A stretch of DNA of 64,000 nt from Climacium dendroides (taxonomy: Eukaryota > Streptophyta > Bryopsida > Hypnales > Climaciaceae): the NCBI GenBank assembly GCA_950106755.1, contig OX467083.1, positions 17,293,029 to 17,357,028 on the forward strand, written 5' to 3'. Below the pieces are notes generated by a model. It saw nothing but the letters and a program-made list of their open reading frames with translations. It was not told the origin of the DNA and did not search any database. Shown here in pieces: positions 45,821-58,797 of the stretch. How positions within the stretch are numbered: the stretch's first letter is position 1; each line of letters starts with the position of its first letter. A program made the position numbers and the translations under genes.

Positions 45821-48800
45821 TAGATATAGTTATTTTATGTGATAGGGGGCATTATAAGAAGATTTTGAAGGGGAAGATAGGTTCTTTTCATAACACAAGT
45901 GGTAATCCCAAAGAGAAAATTGAAAATGAAACTTTATTTTCTATATTGACTTGTGAAGTAGGGAAATGAACAACAAGTAGAGAGTAACAAAATGAGATTT
46001 CTAAGATGCACAAGATGTTCCAAAAAAATCTTCTCCCAAAACAATTTGAAAAAACATCTTAGTTTTGGTAATGTAATTGTATGTTGACCTTTAATAGAGG
46101 TGTATTTTTTGAAAAATAACTCGTCAATTTTTTCTTTTGAAAATTAATTTTGATACTTTCAACAATATAGTAGAGTTTCATGGTGTTTTAATAAAGTGTA
46201 ATTAGGAAGTGTGAAATTGGAAAGGATTTTATTTATATAAATAATAAATTTTTATGACTATAATGCCCCATTCTCTAATAATATTTTATATATTTTCAAC
46301 AATCTTTTGAATATAGAGAGTTTAACCAATAATAATTACTAAAATTGATTATTTTTTAGCCTATTAAAACCTATAGTTATTATGTCCTATTGTTGCAAGA
46401 ATTTTAGTTGGGATGCAAATACCTTTCCAAATATATTAAATTACAAAGTTGTGGACTACGACATTGATGCAAAGACACTAAAAACATTCAAATTCTATGG
46501 AACTCAAATTGTAAAGAGTTCATGATGCAAAATTTTCTTAGTGTTTATAGCAACAATCAATATTTTCTTAACATGTACCACAAGACATTTTTTAGTAAAG
46601 TTGTTGTACATACCCTATAGTTATTTCTCGTATCCGAAAGTTGTTTGCATATGAAAAGGTCATTTTTCTATTATCCACTTTGGTACCATATTATTAGAAC
46701 CATAAATAAATCAAAGAATCAAATAAATAGTCTTTGTACGGGTATCTTTTTATGAGATCCAAATTTAGGATTGAAAGGCAATGATGAGAAAATCTTTCTA
46801 TATCTTCTTTGAATACAAACCAAGGATATTCTTGGGTGTCCACCTGGACCAAGCTAAGGAAAAAAAGTATTTTTAGTCTTCATATTGAAAATATAAAGTC
46901 TTAAGAAGATTTAATATAAGAACTTAATAAAAAAACATTAAAAGGGACTAAACGACATAAATAATTATTGAAGAAAAGATGAGAAAAAGATAGCTCTATA
47001 AATAAGGGTGAAGATTCAATTCTACTTTCATTTACTAAAATCAATAAATTATGTTAATAGAACTAATAAACTATTGATGGTATATAATAAATGGTGGATT
47101 ATTTTAATGATATGGATTGGGATTATGAATTTAAGAGTGATATCTGAATATTTTTGCATTTGATATCTGAATATTTGGATTAGAACAATGCAAACTTTGT
47201 TGAATACAAAGGTTTGTGTTTTATTTATAATTTATTTATAAAAAAATTCTCCCTCCATCCCAAAATGAATTTTTTGTTCGACACAATGTTCTGGATTAAG
47301 ACTAAAAATAACATTAAAAAATCCATTTTGCATTGTAAGTAGACTTTGATGTACTTCTCACATCTGAGTTTTAGAGCACTTTCAAAGTGCAATTTTGGAT
47401 AATTGAAAAGTAGTATTTTTTAGGCATTTTCAAGGAGCAGTGGTGGGCACTTAAGATTTGGATGTGATGTCATCATTATGTGGGCAATTAATATGAGCCC
47501 AAGACCTTGTGTAGACCTCTATTTGCCTCCCAAAGCTTCATCTCCTTCAATCAAGCAATATTTAAAGAGATGCAAAAAATAAGAGCAAATAGTGTTGATT
47601 GACCTTTTTAGGCATTTCATTTGTTTATTGATTGATGATTACATAGATGGAGGAGAAACTACTACATAGAGATTTTTTGCTAATCCTAGATTGCAATCAA
47701 AATCCAAATTTGACAAGTTCACAATGTCGCAAAGTGCAACAAGATCATTTTGGGACTAAAAATTAAGGCCACTAGGAAGATCATTTGGGGACAAAAAGAG
47801 TAGTTAATCTTGTATTGTTGTATATGAAGTCAATTTTGTCTGGATGTTTACAAAATTTTGACACAAGGTGTAAACATGTACATCCTCAATGGCAATATAG
47901 TTTTTTTCTCCAATTGGGTGTCCAAATCAAAAATTTGGCTATGCTATCCTAAATTTTTTTGGCAACTTAGACAATTTGGGCATCTTTTATTGGAACACTC
48001 ATCAACTTTTGAAATTTGGCACATGTGTAACTAATAAAATCTGGCATACACTTGTTTAAAAATATAAAAATCTAGTTCTAGAATCACATTCTAAGAGGAG
48101 TCAAAATTTGTTAGCTCTATTGGGTAGATTTCAAGAAAAACATTTTTTTTCTAACTTCAAGCCCTATTATGTGCAATTTGTGACATCACATTAGAAATTC
48201 ATTTAAAAAAATTGTAGAGTAGATTTTAAGAAGCGATAAATTGATTCAGGTTCTCGAAATTTTTCCCACATATTACAAATGTTTTTCTCTAAATTTTCAT
48301 CATTTGGATTTTAAATAAAATATTTCCTCATTGCACAAGAAATTATCAAAAATGACTAGTGTATCACCAATCTACTTAACCCCTTTGCATTACAAGATGA
48401 TTTAAAGTAAGTTAGACTTCATATTTGGTTTTGGAAATTTTCATGAGTGAATCTAACATCATATACTAATAAATGGTCAAAATCCACATTTTTGTGTAAA
48501 GCAAGAATTTTATGGCTCAAGGTTTATTGACCTTGTTTTATAGGAATGAAACAAAGTTTCTTTTCTTATTTCAAACATTAAAATCTTTCAATATACATAG
48601 TTAAATAGGCAAAAAAAAGATTCATATATTGTCATATTTGTTTAATATATTTTTGTATGGTTGGAATTCCAAAAAAAAATTAATTTTGAATTTTGGACAA
48701 TGCATTAAAAATGAGCAATTTTGGACTTTTCCTCTTCCAAAACACCAACCAATCTTTGGGAATCAATCAATCACACACATGTATGCCAATAAAATATAGG

Positions 48801-49580
48801 GGTGACTTCTAAGGGATGCTTTTTTACTCTTATATATCCTCTACATGGATCAAAATTTATTTTTGTGGCCTATGCAAGAGATTAATTTTCAACAACTTCT
48901 ATGTTGCATGATTGGCACCAAAAAAACTAGTCACACATAACATAATACATGTGAATAAAAATTGCATGGAAGAAAAATTTGTATGGTTTCTTGAAGGTAT
49001 GTCTCTTTTATGTCTTTAGCATATAGTTCATGAAAAAAGTGTACTATTCAAATGTAATTTCATATAAGAGCAATGTAGCTATGCATTTTTCTCAAAAATA
49101 TGCAAAATATCTAAATGCTACTAAATTCAAGTTGTATTGTTTTTTTAACACCATTGTATAGAAGAATATCTAACAAAAAGAAAATTATTAAAACAAATAC
49201 ATATGTTCTTATTGTATTTGACTCTCTTTTCAAGTAAGACAACTATTCAAAGTTTCTCAGAGTAGCTTCTATTGATGCAAAGCTTCCTTGCCTTCATTTT
49301 GACAAAGCCAATAAAACTCCAATGAGAAAAAATAAAGAAAAAGGAAAAAAAAATGTTTTAGTAATTTTCAATATATATAGTACAATTGATGAAAAACAAG
49401 TTCATGTGTATTGAATGGAAGAATCTATAATTAGTCTATGTCATTTTTGATGGGGCACCTACCATGAGATGAAACTGCACCAATTTAAAAGAAATATTTC
49501 ATTTTTCCAAATAAAAGTAGTCTTTTTTTGCCACCTTTGCTTCATTTCTATTCAAAATTTAGATGGAGTCGCCATCATAC
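45821..49580. other. AT-rich gene-free stretch
   Basis: About 3.8 kb without an ORF longer than about 60 codons or any recognised domain. No tandem repeat or clear terminal repeats were found. It is probably highly decayed repeats. Confidence 0.5.
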
Positions 49581-50009
49581 TATCATACTACTAAAATCAC
49601 AAAGCCTTTTGTAATATCATATTTTAACACTGTGTGATATTACAGAGGTCTAATCCCTCTGTAATATCATATTTATAAACAATGTGATATTATAGAGTTT
49701 CAAAGGCCATTTCACCTCTATAATATCACACAGTGTTAAAATGATATTACAAAGGTATAGTGAAATTATGGAGGTTTCATATTTCTTGGCTTCACGCTTC
49801 ATTTTACTTTCACAATTCTATGATTTTCTAAAAATTTTCTTTAATTACTTTTGATTGCACAATAGATGTATTTCCAAAGAATATTGTATGAAGATGTTAA
49901 TATTTTCATTTAAAGATTATACGCGCTTTATTAATTTACATTTTATCACATGAGAAATTGATGAAAGTAATATAGTTAATGCATAGCAAAGCAAGCGCCA
50001 ACAGCTAGT
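49581..50009 (-). repeat. Palindrome-rich repeat R4, copy 2
   Basis: Same family as 26428-27000, with both ends shared and about 200 bp of the interior missing. The TAATATCA...TGATATTA near-palindromes recur at least three times between 49610 and 49755, one more than in copy 1. The right part is ~85% like copy 1 over 'caatagatgtatttccaaa' and 'catgagaaattgatgaaag'. No piggyBac coding remnant lies beside this copy. Confidence 0.6.
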
Positions 50010-51540
50010 TCTAGATTAAAAATACTTTACTATGATATTTATGAAGCCACCAATGATATTTATGCACTTTGGGTCCAAAGATGAATGAATGTAGAAATAC
50101 AATAGGAGGGGGTACAACAAGAACCTTCATTTTTCCAACTTGTGGAAAAAATGCATATAGAAGAACATGAATGGATAACCAAGAATCATGTCCTTAACAT
50201 GTATTTGCCCTTGAAAATGAGTAAGAGCATTTCTAGCAATATGAAAACATCATCTTTCAAAAATACATGGACACTTTTTTGTTACAACAAATTTTTATTT
50301 GTCCAATTGGTGCAACTCACTACTTTGTTTTTCAATAAACCACAAGATTTGTAGTGTCTCAAAGCAAAAACAATCCCCAATATTGCTAATCCAATGAACT
50401 ATTTGTAAAAGGAAAAAAATTGTGGAATTGTTTTCCCTTGCAAATTTGCAATTTTTGGTATGCTAAAGACAATATTTTAGCAAGGACAAGTATTTACTGC
50501 TCACTTTTCATCCTCAAAACACTAGCATGGATCTATTTGGTGTATTGCTTATGATAGTAAATATCTCAAGTATAAATTTCATAATAAATATTCCAAGTAT
50601 GAATTTTATATATGAACTGAAATCCAACATAAATGTATGTTGAGATTAAGTAAGGCAAAAAGATTTAGTTCTTTAGAAAGACACATGTTTCTTCATTCAA
50701 AAAACTATTTTCTTTTTGGTGTTGATGTGTTGGTAGAGTTACCTTTTCAACTTCATTGATATGTAAAGGTAGGGTGGTCCAAGGTTTTACATATCCTCTT
50801 TAAATAATTGCCACATCTACAAATTTCCTTAATTTTGCTTGACAACAAGTTAGGCTCCTTATTACATTCATGGCCAAGGAGGATTGATTCCCTTATCGCC
50901 CCAACCAAAGGCAAATATAAAAAATGCCCCCATTTTATGTAGCATAAATTTGACACTTCTTCACCTCTCTTCCCTATCTCACGGCCTCTAATTGCAAATA
51001 TGAATTCAAAATTTGTAAATTTTATCGTAGGTGGAAAATAAAAAATTTCAATATTTTCTTTAGGGATAGAATATGGGGCAATAAGGGGGGCCAAATCCTC
51101 CCTAGCCCTACACTTATAGGTCCCACCAAAATATGCCATATCAAATGCCACTTCATAACTTGTTGTTGGACATGATGGGGCTTCAAAGATTGATAATTTG
51201 CTATTAAAGCCATGCTTACATTTAGGTGGGATGGGATTCTAAGAAAGGCTTCCCCCAACTAGCTTAACTTCACTATAGCTATACTTAACTTTATTGTACC
51301 TTCCTTACTTTGTCACCAAATATGAGGCTAGGGTGAGTCACCCCCTTCATTTGTCTTTTGCAAGTCTCCAATTTTTTCCAAAGGGTGCATGTTAATTTTT
51401 TACCAAGTAGATATGGGGCCCCTAATTGCAAATATGAATTCAAAATTTCATGGCAAAAAAAGGTTCTGTGTTTTCCCTGGGGGGTAAAACTGGGGGGTTC
51501 ACCCCGGCTAAATTTGAAAGTAAAAAAAAATGGCCTGCTG
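50010..51540. other. Gene-free stretch upstream of POL5
   Basis: The minus strand holds two overlapping open frames (50753-51151, 132 codons, and 51022-51258) that may be parts of one decayed ORF. I recognise no domain. A direct repeat of about 30 bp ('ctaattgcaaatatgaattc' and onward) occurs at about 50990-51017 and 51421-51449, and a weaker version lies near 63085. These are repeat-derived remnants rather than a supported gene. Confidence 0.4.
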
Positions 51541-51577
51541 AGTAGTCAGTAATGTGAAACCCCTAGTATCATATTCC

Positions 51578-51586
51578 AAACCCTAA
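51578..51586 (+). promoter_or_regulatory. Telo-box (AAACCCTAA) upstream of POL5
   Basis: The nonamer lies 122 bp before the start codon, in the GC-rich leader/promoter. Telo-boxes are characteristic of plant promoters of ribosomal-protein and ribosome-biogenesis genes and are read by telo-box-binding Myb/PUR-type factors. This fits the nucleolar role of the gene. Confidence 0.5.
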
Positions 51587-51699
51587 TTCCGCCTTCGATC
51601 GGAATCTCTCTTAGGCGGAAACGAACGGGCGATATCCTGGCAGTGCTTTCTGCTCCTGGTTGTGTCGTCCTGTGCAGCTGCCCTAACCCGAGGGTGGCG

Positions 51700-54600
51700 A
51701 TGGCGCCAGGCCCTTTGTTGCCAGAGACGATGAGCACTGCAGCAACCATGGAGCGCGCGGACAAGGGTGACGCGGCTGCGGCCCATAACTCGGCCAACCA
51801 GAGCCTCCACCCGGTGGGCATGCAGATTTACTGGAACTTGTCGTCCTTGAACATGGCGGTGCGCGAGGCTGCGGCGTTGGCGCTGGTGCGTGAGCTTCAA
51901 GAGAAGCAGGAGGAGTTTGCAGCTGGAGGGGGACGAGGGGGAGTTGCGGAGGTAGGGCGCCCGAAAATCAGTGACTGAACCAGGGTTTTGGGTTTAGTGC
52001 GGGGTTTAGGGCTTGCTGTTTCTGAAAGAGAGATTGGTGTTTTGCGTGCGTGTAGGTGCTTGGAGCAAAAGACAATGATGGAATGCTGGACGGGTGTGCT
52101 CCTGCTGTGCAATATGCATTGCGGCGGCTCGTGCGTGGGCTTGGTTCTTCTCGCGAGGTGAGGCGGTTCAGAATTCGTCTTAGGGGTGTGATTTCGGACG
52201 TTTTGTTAATGAAGGTCCGCTCGCACTTGGTGTTAGAAGTGGTGTTAGCAGAGTGTTGGGAATGGATTTAGGGACACCGTTGGTCCGTATTCACTTTGCT
52301 AACACCACTATTAACACCTAGTGCGAATGGGCCGTTAGGTTGCTACGATGAACGGGGAGACATGTTCGAGTACCTTCGTTCAAAATTCAGGACGGAGGCT
52401 CTTATTTATGACCTAAATTTAGAATGATGATGATGTGTTCAGTGTGCGAGACAAGGATTTTCCACTGCATTGACTACTGTAATCGGAACGCTTCCAGTTC
52501 TTCGAGGTGAAGCTCTGCTGCGGATTATTCCCTCAAATTTGGAGGTCACTTCTTCAATGAAAAAACAGGTAAACAAGCAATAATAGGGCATCTTCAAAAT
52601 GTTGAAGGTGCTGAGGAGGTCAAGAAAGAAATATATTGAGGGACTCTCGCTGTTATGATATTTTCGTGCGTCGACCTACTATGAGTGTGTTGTTAAGAGT
52701 GAGATTAAAGTCAAAATTTTGTCCGTCATAGTCTATTAAAGTCAATGTAGTCTAAATCATTTTATTTTCGTGTATTATTTTATACCGCCATCCCTGTGCA
52801 TAAACCATCGAGAAGCGGCCTTTCTATGAAATTTATGCTTTTGTCCAGTGCAGTCGAATACGTGGATTGGTCAATCGCTGGTGGAGCTCCACTTGTCCTA
52901 CCTCAAGAAGTATCGATGCGATCGCTGATGGCATTTGGAGTGACTGCGTTTGAGTTATGGTATTGGTGTGCAATCGGAAACCTTGCTGAGTTCATTTTCG
53001 CTGCGTGTCTTCACAGGATGCAAGAGATGGTCTGTTGGGGCGCTTATTTGCTTATGGATCTTTGGTGCGGTCAAAGAGACTATTTGGAGACGGCACCAGT
53101 TCAGAAGAGAAAGAACTGGCTAAAGAGATTGTTGAGCAATTATTTGCTCTCGCCAAGCAGAAGACTTTTCTTAGGGAGCCAGCTGTGAATTTGGTTATCG
53201 AGCTTGCAAACGGGGTATGCATCTCGTTCCATCGTGTATACCTTGCAAAGCCATATTGCTACTGTTTTCGAGGTCGCAAACTTAGGCTTCAGAGTGCGTC
53301 TTCGCACTATGGTTTTATTAAGGGGCAGTGAGTTTGAAAGCAATGTTACTTTCTGTGATCCCTAGTACCCTACATTTAAAGTAGTATCAGGACCATATTT
53401 AGAGGGTGATGGTACTGTTTTGAGATCACATCACAATGCCTTGCATTGCCTGTAGTCAACTATGACTTGCCTTGCTTGACTTGTGCTGTTTATGACAACG
53501 TTGAAATGGTCAGTTGCCTTCAAGTGCTCTCAGGGAGACCGTGTGCGCAAGCCCTGTTTTTGATGAATGGTTGCGAAGAGACGTGGAAAGTCAGAGTCCG
53601 GAGGCGTTGTTGTTAGTCTTGGAGCTGCATGATAAACTCCCGGCTCAGAGTTGGCCTCTGATTCCTGAGTCTGGGAACGTGCAAGATCTTTTTGAGCCAT
53701 CTCACCTGGCCAAATTAATTCCGTGCTTGAAGGTGAGACCATCGTAGTTTTAAGTTGCTTTGCAGATGTATAAATTCTGTTATTTCCTGATTGTTGTGTA
53801 TGATTCAATTTAGGGGGCTTTGCTGTGGATCTTCCAGGGACAGCTTTCTCGGATGGATGTCTGTATTAATACGCTATTATCCAATCTGAACGCAGGAGTC
53901 TTCTAGCAGCCACCCCCGTGTGCACTCGGTTTGGCATCTGTTATTAGATCGCCTTTTTACTCCAGCTAACAGCCTCACTCAAGTATCAGCAAAGAAGAAT
54001 CGAGCGAAATCTGGCGACTCCAAGGACGCAAACTATATAAAGAAGATAGAAACGAATTTGGCAAATCTCTGGAGTGTTGTAATAGACGGAGCTCTGTTGA
54101 CCTCTTCTCACGAAAGGAAAAGTCTTGCAATGGAGCTCCTCCTCTTAGTCCTACCCAGATTACCGACCCCCGAATCTGTCGGCATTGTCTTGTCGAACAT
54201 ATTTGTTCGATGTATTCTAGATATTCTGTCTTCTAAAAACACTCTCCTTTATAAGAGTGCCGAGAGATGCTTGAGTGAGCTGCGCCTTTGGGCTGAAAGT
54301 AGCAATCTTCGTCGGGCTGCTGTAATTGTGGGATTGCAGAAAAATAGCTATGGGAAGTTTGATACGTTGTCGAAATCCCCCACCGTTAAAGCACTCACCA
54401 ATGGATTGACGACTGAAGATGGCGCACTGGCATTTGTTCACAGTCTCAGAGAGTTGTTTGTAGCGGTTGAGTCTACTGTTGTTAAGATTCCTGAGGAACT
54501 TGTGAAGGGATCAGAAGAGGCTGAGGTGAATGGAATCGACAAGATTGCAGCAAACAATAGGATCTGGATCGTAGAGCAGATGTGTGCCCTTTGTCGGCAG

Positions 54601-57600
54601 TTGAAACTAGAGCCTAGAACAGCTCAGGCATCAGTGTACAGAGAAGTGATAAAGTTTTTGGTCGCCCACTCCTTATTTGAAGCAAGTAATCAACCCAAAG
54701 CCGGTGATTCTGAGAAGAAAGAGTTCAAGTGGCCTCAAAAGTCTTTGACAGTGAATCTGCGAAAACTACTTGCAGAGCGCCTACACAGTATCCTAGTCAC
54801 TGCTGATCACTGGATGGCTGCCCAAAAGCCCAGGAGCAATAACGCAGGTGCGAGTGGAGTGAATGAGGCAGTAATAATTGATGAAGACTTTTCTCACTTT
54901 GCGGCTCTATATTGCTTGAGGGTTCAAAAGTCTCCAGATGCTGTTCTTGTGCAGCCTCTGAAGGATGAAGCTGCAGAATCTGTTAAAATCCTTCAGCAGA
55001 CTGTGACTACTTTATCCTCAGCTGTGAGTTGCATCCCTTGTCTAATTTTGTGATTAGAGTACCCAAATTTTTGTCTGAATAATCTTGGCATGTTGACTGC
55101 AGTTCACATGATGGTTGTTCGCGGGGGGATTTATAGAGTGATTTTAGTTTGCAACCGGTTGTAATGAAGTTGTGTGCTTCATTAATGAAGTTGTTTCTTG
55201 ATGCTTTCATTGTGCTTGAATCATAGTGTGTTGTGTTACCAAATATCTCACTATCGTCACAAATTCGCAGGTTAAATCTGAGACAGATGTTGATCGATTG
55301 AAGCGGCTGTTAGCACTAAGGTCCCTCCTTTCACTTCTGCTTCTCGAGTCTTTCCTGGAACCAGGGTCTACCGATGACATTGCAGCTGAGCTTGCCATCT
55401 GTTGTAGCAAAGCTTTCCCCGAATTGCTGGAATTGTCGAACATTGCACCATCGGTTCAGGTGGAAGGGGGAAGTGAAGAGGCCCCCCTAGTAATGGATGT
55501 TCTTCTTGACATTTTATTGTCGCTGCTGGCGAAAGGTTCATCTCCAGTTCGTGAGGCAGCTGAAAAGGTTAGTCTGTTGATACATTACACTAGGCCACCT
55601 TAAACTACAACGTGTAGACTCTGTGTGGCGTTTCTTTTTACTCTCTTCTGAGAAGCCTGTGTTTCATGCGCAGGTGTTCAAAGTGTATTGCAAAGACCTC
55701 ACCGGCGCAGGCATGACTGACGTTCTCCGGATTTTAAATAAGGGCTCTAAGTCAGGACGCCATAAGTCCATGATAGAAGACGGTGAGGATGATACTGACG
55801 ATGACGATGATATCCTAGAGGATGAGGAAGATGAGGAAGTGGAAGGTGATCTGGTGAAAGCGAAGGAAATTCATGAGGCAAAAGAGGTAAGTGCATCGGA
55901 CAATTACATTTCGAATTTGTTGTGGTGCATAGTCGGTTTGTATCCTCAGTCTGCTGGCCTCTTCTTTGAGATGATTGAGCTTCGTATTGTTGGCCCTTTA
56001 CTTTGTGAAGTTTTCTTAATTTGGATGTTTTTTGACGGTTTGGGGATAGGAGGAAGAAGATGAAGACGACGAAAAAGAAGATGACGGTGAAGAGGAGGAT
56101 GTAGAGATGGGTGATGGCGATGGCGAATCAAGAACCTTACAACAACAAATGAGATTCAAGAGTACGTCCTCGCAACCTTAGGGGTTATGGGCATGCTCTT
56201 GTTCACATAAGAATGCATATAATTTTATACTATGCTGAATACGATTCCTGAATGTGAGTATCTCACACTGACGATAATCTATTCTTGTAGGATCCGGTGA
56301 GGACCTGGACGATGAAGCAGAAGGCTCTGATTCAGACGTCTCTGATATGGACGATGAAGCTATGTTCAGGGCAGATGTACTTCTGGCTAATGTATTGAAG
56401 CAGAAAAAGTTAGTAAGCAAGAGCAACGCTCAAACTGAGTTAGCTCACTTCAAGTTCAGAGTTTTATCGTTGCTGGAGTGTTTTCTTCAAAAGCATCCTG
56501 GTAGTAGTTTGGTCTTGCTTGCAGTGCAGGGTCTTGTGAAGGCATTCATCAATACCGTAAATCAACTGGGAACAGCACCTGAAGAGAACGAGGTATTAAT
56601 GAAGCGATTAGAAACCCTGCTGCATAGCAGGGTGTTAAAGGTGAAGATATATCCAAGGGAAAAGGATGTTGATTTACCTTTAACTAGAAGACTACTGAAG
56701 CAAACCTGGAAACTTGCATCAAGGTCATCGATCAAGAGGGTGCGAGAACTAGCTCGGGTATGTCTCATTTTCGATTGTCTAGAATTGTCTTGAATGTTCT
56801 GTTCACTCTTATGTTTTGAAAATTGCGCTGTGTACGCTTTGTAGCTCGTTGTAGAGGATGAATATTTCAGAGCTCTACAGCGGTGCATTGGTATCTGCTG
56901 AATGCATCTTCTGGCTGGCGTGAGCAGTCTAATTGTAAATTGATGGGTTTTGCGTCTGCAGGGGTGCGCTTTCTGGGCATTAAAGGTCCTGCTAGGAAAT
57001 GTGCCTGATATTGACGAAAAGGGTGATGAGGAGTTGTCGGAGTTTCTTACAAATTCATTGGAAGACTTCTTCACCCATAGGAAATCACGGCTTCCAGGAC
57101 CTTTCTTGAGCGAGGTTTTCCAACGACACCCAATTCTGGGAAGGTTGTCTATTGGGAAATTAATAGAGAAGGCTGGAAATGGCAGGACGGGTGTGATGAA
57201 GTGTGAGGCGATGCGCCTTCTCACTGGAATCCTGAAACCAGTCACGTCCGGGAAGGGAAAGAGGACAGCCACGGAGGGTGATGAACTTGCGAAGGCATTT
57301 GAAGAGCACGTGGGATCCCTAGGGGCAGTCATTTTGTCAACTGTTCAAAGTCCGCCACAAAAGGCTGCTCACAAGCTCATAGCTCTTCAGTTCTGTAGTA
57401 GTTGCATTGATGCCTTCCGAGTACTCTTCCCACGGAAGACACTTCACTCAGTGTTGGACATGGGAGCACTCTTAGCAGGTCTCAAAGCCATAGACGCACC
57501 CAGTAAAGGAAAACTGCACAACTTGATCACGAAGCTTGTAGAAACAGTTACCGTTGAAGTAGCTAAGGTACCCATGGAGAATGAGGAAGGTGCGGCTCCC

Positions 57601-57777
57601 TCAAAAAAGAAGAAAGGAAAGAAATCAGAGGCATCCACGCATCCTGAAGAAGAAAAGACTGCGCAGAAGAGAAAGAAAGGAAGGGCTGAAGCGGAGGTTC
57701 AGGGAGAGGACACACCTTCCAAAAAGAAACCCCAGACGAGGTCGAAGAAAGTGAAGGTAACGAAGGATAGTTCATAG
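51700..57777 (+). CDS. POL5: POL5/MYBBP1A (DNA polymerase phi family) nucleolar protein, 1309 aa, 11 exons
   Basis: Exons: 51700-51951, 52056-52157, 52443-52568, 53017-53214, 53514-53732, 53896-55023, 55271-55567, 55674-55886, 56050-56161, 56291-56757, 56962-57777. All introns are GT-AG, and the 3930-nt frame is uninterrupted. Family signatures: REAAALALVRELQ, CAPAVQYALRRLVRGLGSSRECARQGF, DARDGLLGRLFAYGSLVRS, REPAVNLVIELANG, HPRVHSVWHLL, SLAMELLLLVLPRLP, DVLRILNKGSKSGRH, then an acidic tract (about 800-930) ending SDMDDEAMFRADVLLANVLKQKK, and a Lys-rich tail (about 1251-1309). Length is close to Arabidopsis POL5 (about 1300 aa). Despite its family name it is not a working polymerase: yeast Pol5 and animal MYBBP1A act in nucleolar rRNA synthesis and ribosome assembly. 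ATG 51700 is the first in-frame ATG; a later one at 51730 is possible. GC is much higher than the surroundings. Confidence 0.93.
52214..52333. mobile_element. 120-bp fold-back element in POL5 intron 2
   Basis: 52214-52255 and 52292-52333 are inverted copies, with 'agtggtgttagca' and 'cgcact(t/a)ggtgtta' in the arms. A 36-bp spacer separates them, giving a strong hairpin. Outer ends read GGTCCGC and (complement of the right end) GGCCCAT. A target duplication is not certain. It is wholly intronic (intron 52158-52442), so it does not affect the protein. Confidence 0.6.
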
Positions 57778-58149
57778 TCTAGATTCCAGTTCTCGTCTCG
57801 TAGTACCTCTGATCCTGTCGGGATTCCAATTTTGTTCCCCCTCAAATGGGATTTGTTTTCTTCCTTAAACGATGAGCTTTACGAGGCCTTCACCAGGGTC
57901 TGGTTCCATGTGACGTTTTTGTTAAACCTGCAGTCTTCTCTAGGCTGTGCATTCCACTGAGCTGAGAATCCTAAGGTAATTCCTACAGCTTCTGATTCAC
58001 AGTATTGTGTAGTAGTTTGTGCTGTATGATTCCACTTTCTAACATCACAGCATGATAATTTACTACTAGTATGCCGCCTACCGTATTTCTGTAGATGTAC
58101 GCAGCTTGCAGTTGTTGCTTCTAAATCTAGCATGGACATAGAAGTACTC
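57778..58149 (+). other. POL5 3' flank
   Basis: About 370 bp of intermediate GC after the stop codon, likely 3'UTR. The minus-strand open frames at 57879-58139 and 58127-58339 are not supported. The second lies in the MITE that follows. Confidence 0.5.
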
Positions 58150-58153
58150 TTAA

Positions 58154-58376
58154 CCCATAAACGCGACGCTGCGGCCTATTTTTGGTCGATGAATGACAGA
58201 GAATTCTTCTCTGTAGGACAGAAGTGCAACTATTCATACTTGGAATTTTGCATGAAAAGGTGAGGTCATGTATAGTAGTTTGGCTTCCAATGAGTGCTTT
58301 TGGATTTTTTTTTTTAATCAACTCTTCACACAATGCCAAAAGGGATAATTTCCATAGTCAGCCTGTCCTTTAAGGG
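58154..58376. mobile_element. piggyBac-type MITE, copy 3 (best preserved)
   Basis: Flanked by TTAA on both sides (58150-58153 and 58377-58380). The element begins CCCATAAACG and ends CTTTAAGGG, so the ends are inverted over about 8-10 bp. It is 223 bp long. The interior aligns with the split copy at 39877-44351 and the copy at 44367-44588, and is non-coding. TTAA duplication plus CCC/GGG termini define piggyBac-type ends. It sits about 375 bp after the POL5 stop codon. Confidence 0.65.
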
Positions 58377-58486
58377 TTAAGTATGATGAAATCTGAAGAG
58401 TGTATTGCAATCTCTAAGAGTTGTTTGTATGTAAGTTTTTAAAGTATTGGAGAAGAAAGTGTGAGCACCACCACATTTACATGAAA

Positions 58487-58797
58487 AGAAAATTTTGTGT
58501 TGTTTGTCATATTGTTTGAGCTTTGATTGGAATTGCTAAACTATCAATTTTAAAGAGAGATCAAATCAAACTAGGAATTTCTTATACAAGTGTTGGTAGC
58601 TAGACCACTATGAGAATGGACTTTCTTAAACCTAGAAAATTTTGTGTTGTTTGTCATATTGTTTGATCTTTGATTGGAATTGCTAAACTATCAATTTTAA
58701 AGAGGCAAATCTGTTGAGATCAAATCAAACTAGGAATTTCTTATACAAGTGTAATTGGTAGCTAGACCACTATGAGAATGGACTTTCTTGAACCTAA
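58487..58797 (+). repeat. Tandem duplication, 147-bp period
   Basis: Two copies (58487-58633 and 58634-about 58797) are almost identical, starting 'agaaaattttgtgttgtttg'. The second has two small insertions: 'caaatctgttg' after 'aaagagg', and 'aat' after 'caagtgt'. High identity indicates a recent event. Non-coding. Confidence 0.85.

Noticed and set aside
50753..51258. Minus-strand ORF pair (132 and 78 codons)
   Set aside because: No recognised domain and no splice or promoter context. Adjacent direct repeats suggest repeat debris, though it was the longest unexplained intergenic frame.
56562..57332. 256-codon minus-strand open frame opposite POL5 exons 10-11
   Set aside because: Overlaps well-supported exons and an intron and has no domain resemblance.
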